From positions 1 through 58,769 of the forward strand of contig CAKZGI010000289.1 of assembly GCA_936914905.1 (NCBI GenBank): DNA of 58,769 nt, read 5' to 3'. The notes below the pieces were generated by a model, which ran no database searches, had not been told where the DNA came from, and saw only the letters and a program-made list of their open reading frames with translations. The stretch is from an uncultured Trichormus sp. (GTDB taxonomy: Bacteria > Cyanobacteriota > Cyanobacteriia > Cyanobacteriales > Nostocaceae). The stretch's first letter is position 1, and the number at the start of each line of letters is the position of its first letter. The position numbers and the translations under genes were made by a program. This document shows, one piece after another, positions 8,382 through 17,665 of the stretch.

Positions 8382-9185
8382 TTATTTATGTTCCTGCATA
8401 GTTCTGACAATTCTTGTCACGAGCTTTCTAGGAAAAAATCTGACACTTTTCGCCAGAATTTTATTTAAAAGCCCGGGAATAACAATCGTCTTTCCAAGCA
8501 TTAAAGCATCATAACCAATTAGAGCCACAGTTTCAGCATCCATCATTTTTTGACCCTTAACCAGCTTAGAATCTGCCATTCCTGTGCGTTCATGAAACGC
8601 AGAAACTGTTGAGCCTGGACAAAGAACAGTCACGGTCACACCTGTCCCTTCTAACTCATTAGCAATAGCTTCAGAAAACGATAAAACATAGGCTTTGGTC
8701 GCAAAATAAACCGCCATTAAGGGGCCTGGTTGAAAAGCAGCAGCCGAAGCAACATTTAAGATTTTTCCCTTACCCCCCACCACCATATCCTTGAGAAATA
8801 ACTTAGTCAAATGGGTCAGACAAACTAAATTTACCTGTAACATTTCTAATTCATTCTTGAGACTGGTTTCATTAAATAAACCATAAGTTCCAAATCCGGC
8901 ATTATTCACCAATACGTCAACTTGAACACCCGCTTGTTTTAATTCAGTGAAAATTTCTTCAGGAGATGTCGATATAGATAAATCTTTAACAAGAGTTATC
9001 ACGGCAACAGCATATTCTATCTGGAAATCAGAAGCTATTTCTAGAAGTTTTAACTCATTTCTATCTATCAATACAAGATTGTAATTTTTGGAAGCAAAAA
9101 TACAGGCTAACTCGTAGCCTATTCCACTGGCAGAACCAGTAATCAGAGCAGTTCTCTTATACTGTTCTTGATCTTTTGTTTTCAT
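8382..9185 (-). CDS. Short-chain dehydrogenase at the hetN position
   Basis: Classical SDR oxidoreductase of 267 residues: cofactor loop TGSASGIG (~16-23), NNAG motif (~93), catalytic serine in NVASAAAF and Tyr160/Lys164 in YFATK. A C-terminal extension past residue 230 (LLNKILAKSVRFFPRKLV) is basic and amphipathic. It lies downstream of hglB, exactly where hetN lies in Anabaena 7120. HetN is an SDR that suppresses heterocyst differentiation through an RGSGR pentapeptide. Here the equivalent stretch before the catalytic serine reads VVGGKGK and no RGSGR occurs anywhere. So I assign the family and position confidently but not HetN function. A dispersed repeat (9303-9446) separates it from hglB, so it may have its own promoter. 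Confidence 0.85.
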   Translation of the reverse strand: MKTKDQEQYKRTALITGSASGIGYELACIFASKNYNLVLIDRNELKLLEIASDFQIEYAVAVITLVKDLSISTSPEEIFTELKQAGVQVDVLVNNAGFGTYGLFNETSLKNELEMLQVNLVCLTHLTKLFLKDMVVGGKGKILNVASAAAFQPGPLMAVYFATKAYVLSFSEAIANELEGTGVTVTVLCPGSTVSAFHERTGMADSKLVKGQKMMDAETVALIGYDALMLGKTIVIPGLLNKILAKSVRFFPRKLVTRIVRTMQEHK

Positions 9186-9302
9186 GTCAGAGATTTGGTG
9201 AATTTCACCATAAGTAATATGAATTGAATCTAGCTGAGTAGAGAGTGATGAATAAAGAAAAATAAGTTAACAGGAAATAAAATTATATTCTGCAACTTAT
9301 TT

Positions 9303-9446
9303 ATTGGTAAGCATTCAACTAATGCCTAACGGCACGCTACGCGAACAGCCATCAGTAGTCAGCTTTTTCAGGCTAACGCGAAAAATACCTATTTGATAAT
9401 TAACCAATTTCTCAAATATTCTGACTCCTGACTCCTGAATTCTTAC
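9303..9446 (+). repeat. Dispersed ~140-bp repeat, copy B
   Basis: Full-length copy, in the opposite orientation to copy A, between hglB and the downstream SDR gene. It carries the CGGCACGCTACGCG-containing core and ends in GACTCCTGACTCCTGAATTC. It fills most of the 311-bp gap, and no gene is seen there. Confidence 0.85.
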
Positions 9447-9496
9447 ATTTATTGCTTTAAATCAACCACTCTTTTCTAGCATCGACATCAATATAT

Positions 9497-11014
9497 TTAT
9501 GCAAGACTTAGGAAACCTGTCTGTACTAAATAAGAAGTGTAAGTGATTAATAATTGAGAATCAATTGGAGGACAAACTATGGAACTTCCTTTCAATGCCT
9601 TGAGAGTTGCTTCACAGCTAATGATTGGTCTTCTAGCTTGTAAATACAAATCAGGAATGGTGATTTTTTCATCAGACCAACGCTCTAATAAAAATGGTCG
9701 CAGAGTGTATAAAGGATTCTCCTGAGAAGTCACATTATTGATTAACTCTGCTTGCCATTGTTGGTAAGGAATTATCTCCAGTGAAAAGCCAAAAGTGCGT
9801 ATCCATTCCACCAGAGATTTTAAAGAGGCTGGTTGGGGATGTTGTAGATGGAATGCCTTACCAATTGATCTTTCTTGACGTGATAGATAAACAACAGCTT
9901 TGCTCACATAGTCTACAGGAGACATATCTAACATATAATCTACATCAGGGAAATATCCCATTTTTAGACAGCCTTTGATCATCAAATTAATAAAATCATG
10001 GGTATTACAAATACCTGTCTTGCTATCTCCAGAAATCAATGGTGGTCTATAGATAGTAACAGGAAGTCCTCGGTCACTAGCAATTTTAACTAACTTTTCT
10101 GCTACCCATTTAGTTTGAGAGTAACCAAGGAATATTCCTTTCCAATCATGAAAATTATCCTGTTCTTTAACAACCTTGCCAGCATAAGCAGTTGATTCAA
10201 AAATAGCAACACTGGAAACATAATGTAAGGGCTTAACTTTGGTTTGACAAGCTAAACGCAAAACCTCCTGAGTTCCTAAAACATTAGCTGCTTTTAAGGC
10301 TGAATAAGGATAAACATAATTCAGCAAAGCACCACTATGATAGATAACATCAATATTAGCAGCTAGACTTTCAAACTGTTCTGCACCAATACCTAAAATT
10401 GGCTGTGCTAAATTACCAACAATGGGGATAATTCGGGAACTATATTTATCATCCCAAATTGCATACTGTCGCAGATTTTTTTCTAATTTGCTCTTACCTT
10501 CGACAACATCAGTAGCACGCACCAAACAATAGATAGTTGCTTGGGTTTCTGCTAAGATTTCCTTAATTACAAAAGCACCTAAGTAACCTGTTCCTCCAGT
10601 TAAAAAGATGTTTTTAGGATTGCTGACAGAAACAGCAGCATTACCAACTGGTTGAATAGTGGGGTCAAGTACAGCTTCAGCACCTAAATCTAGGAAAGGA
10701 GGAGCAATATTTACACTGGTAACTCTTCCAGATGATCTATCTTGTACCTGGGATTCTCCTGGTACTTCTTCAGACAAACGTTGAGAAAGTGCAGCAATAG
10801 TTGGGTAATGCCAAAGTAAAAGTGGAGAGGGTTTAAAACCTAATAATTGCTCCAATTTACTGATAATAATCATAGCTTGGGCTGAGTCCAAACCATAATC
10901 TTCTAAATGTTCTCTAACGTCAATTTCTTCTGGTGTAACTCCGATAACTTCAGCCATATTAGACACCATGAATGCTTTAATATCTTCAGCAGTATAAGCA
11001 GGTTTTAAATTCAT
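9497..11014 (-). CDS. hglB: Heterocyst glycolipid ACP-thioester reductase HglB (HetM)
   Basis: Terminal release enzyme of the glycolipid PKS: it would hold the finished acyl chain on its carrier domain and reduce the thioester with NAD(P)H to aldehyde or alcohol. Residues ~10-85 form an acyl carrier domain with the phosphopantetheine site GLDS (Ser44). Residues ~130-505 form a Lys2/CAR-type thioester reductase domain: NAD(P)-binding GGTGYLGAF (~140), [13 protein letters not shown], and the SDR-like YSQTKW Tyr-Lys pair. The 505-residue length matches HglB/HetM of Anabaena. Its ATG overlaps the stop of the upstream reductase gene (ATGA at 11011-11014), implying translational coupling. Confidence 0.93.
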   Translation of the reverse strand: MNLKPAYTAEDIKAFMVSNMAEVIGVTPEEIDVREHLEDYGLDSAQAMIIISKLEQLLGFKPSPLLLWHYPTIAALSQRLSEEVPGESQVQDRSSGRVTSVNIAPPFLDLGAEAVLDPTIQPVGNAAVSVSNPKNIFLTGGTGYLGAFVIKEILAETQATIYCLVRATDVVEGKSKLEKNLRQYAIWDDKYSSRIIPIVGNLAQPILGIGAEQFESLAANIDVIYHSGALLNYVYPYSALKAANVLGTQEVLRLACQTKVKPLHYVSSVAIFESTAYAGKVVKEQDNFHDWKGIFLGYSQTKWVAEKLVKIASDRGLPVTIYRPPLISGDSKTGICNTHDFINLMIKGCLKMGYFPDVDYMLDMSPVDYVSKAVVYLSRQERSIGKAFHLQHPQPASLKSLVEWIRTFGFSLEIIPYQQWQAELINNVTSQENPLYTLRPFLLERWSDEKITIPDLYLQARRPIISCEATLKALKGSSIVCPPIDSQLLITYTSYLVQTGFLSLA

Positions 11015-12687
11015 TTAAACATCTCCAACGTAGGACGAAGTGGGCGATACTGACTGTATTTATTAGGTATTTGCAAACCTTGAACTTTCAAGTTTTGAAT
11101 GCGATATAAGAATCCTGTTCCCAACATGATATGATGAGCTACATCAACAACATGACGATTTTGAGGTTCTGCTAGATATGAGCCGCGCACCCAGTCGTTA
11201 AAACCACCCATAGCGGGACCACACCAAATTTGATAATCGACTTCTCGACCTTTTTCACCGGCGCTAGACCAACGGGAAGATAAACCTAAATACCAGCGAA
11301 AAATTAAAGCCATTTTTAATTTAGGATTATTGACAGCCTTACCCAGTTTCTCAGGATTTTTTTGGGATAAATAGGCGGCTGTTCCTTCCCAAACTTCGGC
11401 AATCTTTTTACGGAAGATCTGTTTTTCTAACTTTTCTCTTTCGGCTAAAGGAATATCTTCAATTGAGTCATAAGTGCGGTACAATTCATATAGTTTCTGC
11501 GCCCGCATGGGAAACATTGTTCCGCGTTTGAGAACTTGCAATTTGACTCCCATTTCAAACATATCTGCTGCTGGAGCCATCATCATATCTGCCATTTCCG
11601 CTTGAGCTAATAATTTTTTTGTGTAATCACAAGCTCCAGATTCAATGCATGATTGATTAATTGAACCAGTAACGATATAGGCAGCACCCATCATAAAAGC
11701 TGCTAAGGCTGATTCTGGTGTACCGATTCCTCCAGCTACTCCAATTCTTATGGGTTTTTCATATTGATATTGTGCTTGAATTTCATCCCGTAAACTAATT
11801 ATCGAAGGGAGCAAACACACCAAGGGACGATTATCTGTATGACCACCAGAATCAGCCTCTACGGTAATATCGTCAGCGATTGGGACTTGACTGGCTAGAT
11901 TTGCTTGTAATTCAGTAATTAGTCCTTGCTGAATTAAATATTTGAGAATTCTAACGGGTGCTGGTTGCAGAAATTTAGTCGCAACTTCACGACGAGAAAT
12001 TTTAGCAATGACTTTATTTTTTATTTCGATTTGATTATTTGCATTTAAACTTAGTCCAGCCACTCGATAATAAACGATATTAGGAGTTAAGTCTAAAAAT
12101 GCAGATGCTTCTACTGTTCTTACCTGATATTTGAGATATAATTCTACGGCGCGGTGTTCTATTGCTGGTTGGTTAGGACTATGAATTAAATTAAAGGCAT
12201 AAGGTCCATGAGGTAAGGCTTCTTGAATGCGATTAATAGCGGTTTCTATCCGGTCTGGAGTTAAACCACCTGCACCATAAGAACTTAAAAGTTTTTGTTT
12301 TCCTACGGAAATTACCATTTCTTCGGAAGCAATACCACCTGCCATTGCACCAGTCATATAGGCATATTGGACAGCATGAACTCTGAGAAAGTTGGGGTCG
12401 CCAAATTGTTGCAGTCGCAAAGGTGGAAGTGATATTAGTAGTTCTACTTGTGCTGATGAACTGTTGTCAGCAGGTGTTAAATAACCGTCGTTAGTAACGC
12501 CTATGTTATCTGCTACTCTAACTATATAACACGGTTTATCTAGTGAGAGTAATTTATGTTTAATGGCATTTTGTTCAAATGCTATACAATCTAATGAACC
12601 TCTCCAAATTTGGTTCTGATGGTTGGAGAAGGTGGAAAAACTAAGTCCATTATCATGTTTATTTAGTACCGTATCGAGTGTTGTCAC
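11011..12687 (-). CDS. PfaD-like enoyl reductase of the hgl locus
   Basis: A 558-residue TIM-barrel flavoenzyme of the PfaD / nitropropane-dioxygenase-like group, the stand-alone trans-acting enoyl reductase of polyunsaturated fatty acid and related iterative synthases. Visible blocks: [14 protein letters not shown], the FMN-binding [15 protein letters not shown] and [32 protein letters not shown] segments, then the PfaD-specific C-terminal part ([21 protein letters not shown] and a helical tail with [14 protein letters not shown]). It would saturate the chain after each condensation. It overlaps hglB by four bases; upstream, 155 bp containing a hairpin separate it from hglC. The name hglA may apply, but I am not certain of the naming. 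Confidence 0.88.
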   Translation of the reverse strand: MTTLDTVLNKHDNGLSFSTFSNHQNQIWRGSLDCIAFEQNAIKHKLLSLDKPCYIVRVADNIGVTNDGYLTPADNSSSAQVELLISLPPLRLQQFGDPNFLRVHAVQYAYMTGAMAGGIASEEMVISVGKQKLLSSYGAGGLTPDRIETAINRIQEALPHGPYAFNLIHSPNQPAIEHRAVELYLKYQVRTVEASAFLDLTPNIVYYRVAGLSLNANNQIEIKNKVIAKISRREVATKFLQPAPVRILKYLIQQGLITELQANLASQVPIADDITVEADSGGHTDNRPLVCLLPSIISLRDEIQAQYQYEKPIRIGVAGGIGTPESALAAFMMGAAYIVTGSINQSCIESGACDYTKKLLAQAEMADMMMAPAADMFEMGVKLQVLKRGTMFPMRAQKLYELYRTYDSIEDIPLAEREKLEKQIFRKKIAEVWEGTAAYLSQKNPEKLGKAVNNPKLKMALIFRWYLGLSSRWSSAGEKGREVDYQIWCGPAMGGFNDWVRGSYLAEPQNRHVVDVAHHIMLGTGFLYRIQNLKVQGLQIPNKYSQYRPLRPTLEMFK

Positions 12688-12803
12688 GGTAGTTGTTCCT
12701 CAAGTTGTAAGCAATAGTTTTACTTGTTCCTTGCTCTAGCAAAGAATCTTTTTTTAGGGCTACTAATGCTGGAAATTAGTAGAGGTAGAACCGCTGGAAT
12801 TGC

Positions 12804-12829
12804 GTTCCCAGCCGCGGGAGGCTAGGAAC
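12804..12829. other. Hairpin between hglC and the PfaD-like gene
   Basis: Inverted repeat GTTCCCAGCC (12804-12813) / GGCTAGGAAC (12820-12829), 10-bp arms with one mismatch and a 6-nt loop, in the only sizeable gap (155 bp) in the downstream half of the hgl block. It could be an RNA processing site, attenuator or repeat remnant; no U tract supports a strong terminator. Confidence 0.5.
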
Positions 12830-12842
12830 GAGAATTAATGAT

Positions 12843-15800
12843 TTATTTCTCTTCCCTGAGTAAGTTTTGAGCGCAAGCTAATTGCAGTTGAATTATTTTA
12901 CTCATTTGTTGACTAAAATCCTGTCTAGCTTCTAGAAAGGTGGTATGAGCTTGTGTTAATTTTGAATTATTTGTACTCAGTTTTTGATACTGAGCTATTT
13001 TTAAATTATTCATCTGGATTTTGTGAGTAGTTTTTTGAGTTGATGGGGTTTGAGTGCCGGTTAACTCAGAAGATTGTAATTTATCTCCTGGTTTCAAACC
13101 GTTATCCATGATCGTTTTCATGGTTATTTTTTCTGGTTGAAAAATTGGTTGAGAGTAAATATCGTTAGGAGTAATTTTTACCTTAGGTTGTAGGGAGTTG
13201 ATAATTTTATACTCTCGGTAACTAGGAATTCCTTGCTGTTGCTTGAACTGAGGATATTTCTGGAAAATCTGACGGTTCTCTTCACTCAAAATTGCCGCAG
13301 CTATGGAATTACCACCTAACGTAATTTTCTTCAGAGTTGCTTTATTTTTATTTGGAGTTTCCGGAGATAGATTATACAGTGGAGATAAGTTCAAATTCAC
13401 TCCATGACTAAGCAATTTTGCCAGTGCTTTAATAAGTGAAGTATGATCATCTATTCCGCGTCGGTTTAGGGATACGGTGATGTGTTCTTGATTCCCAAGA
13501 TTTTTATCTATCCAGCGGGAACAAATACCACCAGCACCTGCTTCAATAAAGATTTTTGCTCCGTCAGCGTAGACGCGATTAACTAAGCGGGGAAAGTCTA
13601 GTTGCTGACATAATCCTTTGGCAATGTTGTGAGCAATCTGTTCACTATGAAGTGTGGTTGGTTGATATTCAGCAGCAGAATAAAAAGTAATACCGGGGAT
13701 TGTTTGCACTGGTAAGGTGTAGAGTTTTTCCAGTTCTTGATATTCTGATTGCATTGCTTGACAATGAATTACATGATCAAAAGGTGCAGGAAAAGCGTTA
13801 CAACCAAGAGTTTTAATGACGCGCTCACAAGCTGCTGGTCCACCAGCAATTAATACTTCTTCTGATGTATTAATCTGTGTTAGGTAGACGCGAGTTTCAT
13901 TTTTTAAACACTCTCTGACCTCTTCTGGACTGGCCATGAGAACGTAATTGCTCCAGAAATTATTATCTGAAGTCTCAGAAAATTTTGGTAGTCCCCAATG
14001 CTCACGCACAGCATTTTTGGGACCTGATAATCTATCTCCAAACAAAGCTGATGAGTTAAAGGTGTTACTTACTTCATAAAAATTGCTCCATACTCCTTGA
14101 GCAACCATCATGCTAGTTTCACCTAAGCTATATCCAAAAATATATTTGGGTTTGATTTGAAAATCATCGGTGATAATTTTGGAAATGAGTCTGGTAAAAA
14201 GCACTTCTGCTTCAAACATGGCCAGAGAATCATCGAACAATTTCTTTTCTAGGGTTTCTAATTGTCGAGTTGATAATTTACTAAGACTTCTGGGAAATAC
14301 TAGTTTTTCGACATCCGCAGCACGTTCGTAAAGACTTTTGACGATTACATCATCAAAGGCTTTAGGAAATAGATGGAAGAGGGTACGACCAATACCGAGA
14401 TAAGAATTTACAGCAGCGGGATAAATAAAGGCGATTTCTCCATCTTTACCCAGTGGTTTAGGTGTAAAATAACTGCCTATAGGAGTTTGCCAATCTTTGC
14501 CGTTTTCAAAGGCATTAGCTACACCTTTTTTAGCTGAGTTAATTTCTTTGAGTAATTCTTTTTGGTTGCGTCCAGTGACAGAGAGTGTATATTTTGCCTG
14601 AGAATGCTGTTGAAATTTGACAAATGTTTGACTAGCAATATCTTTGAGAGAATCAGAATTCTCAATTGTGTGCTGCAAATTGTCCAGTGCTGCAAATAAG
14701 CTAGATTGATCATCAGCTGCAATAGGTAACAGATGAAAAGGTCTTGATTCTAAATATCTACTGCTGCGTTCTTGTTGTTGGGTTTCTTCTGATAAGATAA
14801 CATGGCCAAAAGAGCCGTCACAGCCAATACTATTAATGGCTGATATTCTACATTTGACTTCTCTTTGTGAAAACCAAGGTCTGGATTCAGTAACCACGTA
14901 GAAGGGACTACCTTCCCATACTTGCGGTGTTTTGACACCAGACCATTGAGGAGTTCCGGGAATATATCTGTGGTAAAGACTTAGTGCGGTTTTAATTAAA
15001 CTAGCTATTCCTGAAGCGACAAAGGTATGACCTATATTAGCTTTGACGCTACCAATAGCGCAGTGTAAAGCATCTCCAACGGGGGGATACGCTTGGAGGA
15101 TACCGTTAATTTCGGCTTGGTCTTCTGCGGGAATTCCACTACCGCAGACTTCTAAATAGTTGACTTCTCTGGGTTGAATTCCTGCTTGTTGAAAAGCTTG
15201 TTGACATACTTGATTGATGGTAGTAGCATCTATGGCCATTGAGGGAGATTGACCGATACCGATGCCATCAATTACTGCATAGATGCGTTGATTATTTTGC
15301 AATGCTGTATCATGTCGCTGGAGGACAATTGCACCTGCACCTTCTCCTACTGTCCAACCGTCAGCTTTTTGGTCAAAACTTAAGGTATTGATGCCTGTAT
15401 TTAGTTTTCCTAATTGACTGCGGAGTAAGACGTTTTCGACACCACCTGCTAAGTCAACGGCACCCACTACTACTGCATCTACTTCGTTGGTAGCTAGTAG
15501 CATTTCTGCTAGTTCTAAGGCTTTAAAAGCGGCAGTTTCTACTGCACTAATAGTGAAGGAGGGTCCAGAGAAATTCCATAGGGATGAAATGCGACTGGCC
15601 ATGATGTTGCCAACATAACTGAGATATTCACTAAGCTCTACTTGATGGTGAATACTATCTTTGATGATGGTTTCTAATTGGGTGATTTTTTCTGGTGGTA
15701 AAGAAATTTCTGCCCCATTCAAACCGTCTTTAAGTTGCCAAGATGAGTTCCAACGTTGTTGTAGCTGGTGTACAGATAATTCTGTGTCTGCTGCGACAAT

Positions 15801-16166
15801 GACCGCTACATTACCGTTAGGTTTAATTTTCCCATCTTTGAGGGCGCGATCGCACACTTTTAATAATAAAGTCTGCTGTGGGTTGATTTTGTCAACTTCG
15901 TTGGGAGGGATTTTGTAAGCTAAGGTATCAACTTCAAAATCTGTAATATACGCCCCTATTGGTGCTTGTCCTGCTTCTAACCCATACTCTTGCAGTAGCT
16001 TTGCTTGTTCATTAATACCAAGCCATCTTTTTTCTGGCAGGGGAATAAAATGCTGTTTGCCATCGTAAATACTACTTTCAAAAGCGTCTAATCCATCACA
16101 TTCACCAAACAAGGCATCCATGCCGACAATTGCCATTTTTTCGGTCTTATTTTCTTGAATACTCAT
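12843..16166 (-). CDS. hglC: PKS chain-length-factor/acyltransferase HglC
   Basis: Two-domain PKS protein of 1107 residues. Residues ~8-460 have a ketosynthase fold, but the nucleophile cysteine of DxACSSS is Glu210 (AVETAAFKA) and the first catalytic His is gone (LEVCGSGI instead of EAHGTGT), while NIGHTFVASG keeps the second. This is the pattern of chain length factors such as the second KS of PfaC. Residues ~575-930 are an acyltransferase with GYSLGE (Ser680) and a conserved His (FDHVIHCQAMQSEY). A ~170-residue C-terminal tail is low-complexity and Lys/Gln/Thr-rich. It likely pairs with the active ketosynthase HglD and loads malonyl units. Its ATG overlaps the hglD stop by four bases. Confidence 0.87.
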   Translation of the reverse strand: MSIQENKTEKMAIVGMDALFGECDGLDAFESSIYDGKQHFIPLPEKRWLGINEQAKLLQEYGLEAGQAPIGAYITDFEVDTLAYKIPPNEVDKINPQQTLLLKVCDRALKDGKIKPNGNVAVIVAADTELSVHQLQQRWNSSWQLKDGLNGAEISLPPEKITQLETIIKDSIHHQVELSEYLSYVGNIMASRISSLWNFSGPSFTISAVETAAFKALELAEMLLATNEVDAVVVGAVDLAGGVENVLLRSQLGKLNTGINTLSFDQKADGWTVGEGAGAIVLQRHDTALQNNQRIYAVIDGIGIGQSPSMAIDATTINQVCQQAFQQAGIQPREVNYLEVCGSGIPAEDQAEINGILQAYPPVGDALHCAIGSVKANIGHTFVASGIASLIKTALSLYHRYIPGTPQWSGVKTPQVWEGSPFYVVTESRPWFSQREVKCRISAINSIGCDGSFGHVILSEETQQQERSSRYLESRPFHLLPIAADDQSSLFAALDNLQHTIENSDSLKDIASQTFVKFQQHSQAKYTLSVTGRNQKELLKEINSAKKGVANAFENGKDWQTPIGSYFTPKPLGKDGEIAFIYPAAVNSYLGIGRTLFHLFPKAFDDVIVKSLYERAADVEKLVFPRSLSKLSTRQLETLEKKLFDDSLAMFEAEVLFTRLISKIITDDFQIKPKYIFGYSLGETSMMVAQGVWSNFYEVSNTFNSSALFGDRLSGPKNAVREHWGLPKFSETSDNNFWSNYVLMASPEEVRECLKNETRVYLTQINTSEEVLIAGGPAACERVIKTLGCNAFPAPFDHVIHCQAMQSEYQELEKLYTLPVQTIPGITFYSAAEYQPTTLHSEQIAHNIAKGLCQQLDFPRLVNRVYADGAKIFIEAGAGGICSRWIDKNLGNQEHITVSLNRRGIDDHTSLIKALAKLLSHGVNLNLSPLYNLSPETPNKNKATLKKITLGGNSIAAAILSEENRQIFQKYPQFKQQQGIPSYREYKIINSLQPKVKITPNDIYSQPIFQPEKITMKTIMDNGLKPGDKLQSSELTGTQTPSTQKTTHKIQMNNLKIAQYQKLSTNNSKLTQAHTTFLEARQDFSQQMSKIIQLQLACAQNLLREEK

Positions 16167-17524
16167 TTGCTGACTTCCCCCTGTTCCAGAATTAAATGAG
16201 AGTTATTTCCACCAAATCCAAATGCGCTTAAAGCTACGTGCTTACTTCCTTTACTCGGCCAAGATGTGGCGGTTCTGACAATGTTTTGAGGCGAAATAAC
16301 ATTATTCTCAGAACCCATAGGTTCGCTGACATTAATAGTGGCTGGGATAACATTATGAGACATACTTAAAATCGTTTTTGTTATCCCCACCATGCCAGCA
16401 GCAACAAGTAAATGACCGACGTTTGTTTTAGCTGAACCCACCAAAGGCGCTGCTTGATTTTCACCAAAAAAGCCTTGGACAGAGTTAGATTCGGTGGTAT
16501 CTCCTAATAGAGTGCCGGTAGCGTGACACTCTAAATAATCAATGGTTTTGGGGTTAAGTTTAGCCTCAGTAAAAGCTCTTTGGTATGCCAGAGTTTGTCC
16601 TTGAGCATTAGGACTTAGGAGGTGCTTCCCTTTACCATCATTAGATAGACCATTACCGCAGATTTTTGCTAAAATTTTGTCTCCATCTCGCACAGCATCA
16701 TTGTATCTTTTGAGCATTACCATTCCTATTCCTTCGGAGGTAATTAACCCACGTGATGACTTGTCTAGAGGACGACTAACGCCATTTTCCGGATATCCTT
16801 GAATACCCGAAAATAACATTCTGATAAACAACGGATCTGAGCAACTAATAGCACCAGCTAACATCAAATCTGCTTTGCCAGATTGCAGATAATGGGATGC
16901 TAATTTAATGGCATAAAATGATGATGAACAGGCAGCATCTATACAGAAATGAGTTCCAGAAAGAGCAAATGCACGGGAAATTATGGCAGCAGGTAAACCG
17001 GAAACCATTGCATTATATGGTGATGCTTTGGCTGCGGTGGGTACACCTGCTAAATGGAAATCTTTTTCCTGTAAAAGTTCACCAATAGCAGGTTCAATCG
17101 TTTGCTGATAAATGGGAGCAAACAATTGATTAGATACTTTGGTTGGTAAAGCGAGGGTTCCTAAAATTAGGCCGCATTGAGAGAGTGCAGATTCATTTCC
17201 CCAATAGCCACTGTTAACAATAACTTGTTTAGCTGCATACAGTGACCATTTAAAAGTATTGTCCAGGCTTTGTACAAATTCCATAGGTAAATTGTACTCG
17301 CCAGGATTAAAGTCAAAGTTACGGATAAATCCACCCTTAAAAAAGTAAAATTTTTCCGGTGTACCTTTGTGAGAATCGTAGAATATGCCAGGGTCTAAAC
17401 CTAAATCGGCAACACTAAGATCAGAAGTTGAGTCTTTTTCTTCGCTGAGATTCTGCCAAAATTGTTCAGGATTTGTAGCATCTGGAAAGAGGCATGACAA
17501 TCCAATGATGGCTATTTTTTCCAC
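16163..17524 (-). CDS. hglD: Beta-ketoacyl synthase HglD
   Basis: A 453-residue stand-alone ketosynthase. All catalytic residues are present: Cys199 in DAACSSS, His in LECHATGT and His in NVGHLLVAAG. The N-terminus (KIAIIGLSCLFPDATNP) and overall pattern resemble the first ketosynthase of PfaC in polyunsaturated fatty acid synthases. It would catalyse decarboxylative condensation, as a heterodimer with the CLF-like domain of HglC encoded immediately downstream with ATGA overlap. It follows the KR-DH gene after a 141-bp gap. The assignment of symbol D versus other letters rests on recalled gene order in Anabaena. Confidence 0.87.
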   Translation of the reverse strand: MEKIAIIGLSCLFPDATNPEQFWQNLSEEKDSTSDLSVADLGLDPGIFYDSHKGTPEKFYFFKGGFIRNFDFNPGEYNLPMEFVQSLDNTFKWSLYAAKQVIVNSGYWGNESALSQCGLILGTLALPTKVSNQLFAPIYQQTIEPAIGELLQEKDFHLAGVPTAAKASPYNAMVSGLPAAIISRAFALSGTHFCIDAACSSSFYAIKLASHYLQSGKADLMLAGAISCSDPLFIRMLFSGIQGYPENGVSRPLDKSSRGLITSEGIGMVMLKRYNDAVRDGDKILAKICGNGLSNDGKGKHLLSPNAQGQTLAYQRAFTEAKLNPKTIDYLECHATGTLLGDTTESNSVQGFFGENQAAPLVGSAKTNVGHLLVAAGMVGITKTILSMSHNVIPATINVSEPMGSENNVISPQNIVRTATSWPSKGSKHVALSAFGFGGNNSHLILEQGEVSK

Positions 17525-17665
17525 TGTTGAAATCCTCGTTGGGGCATAAGACGTTAAGGAAATTGTTATTTCCTCAGTGTTTTAGGATTTACGCTATTCC
17601 CCCAATCGCGGTTATTCAGTTATTGGGCATTCGGCATTAGGAAAATTACTTCCCCAGTCCCCTGT

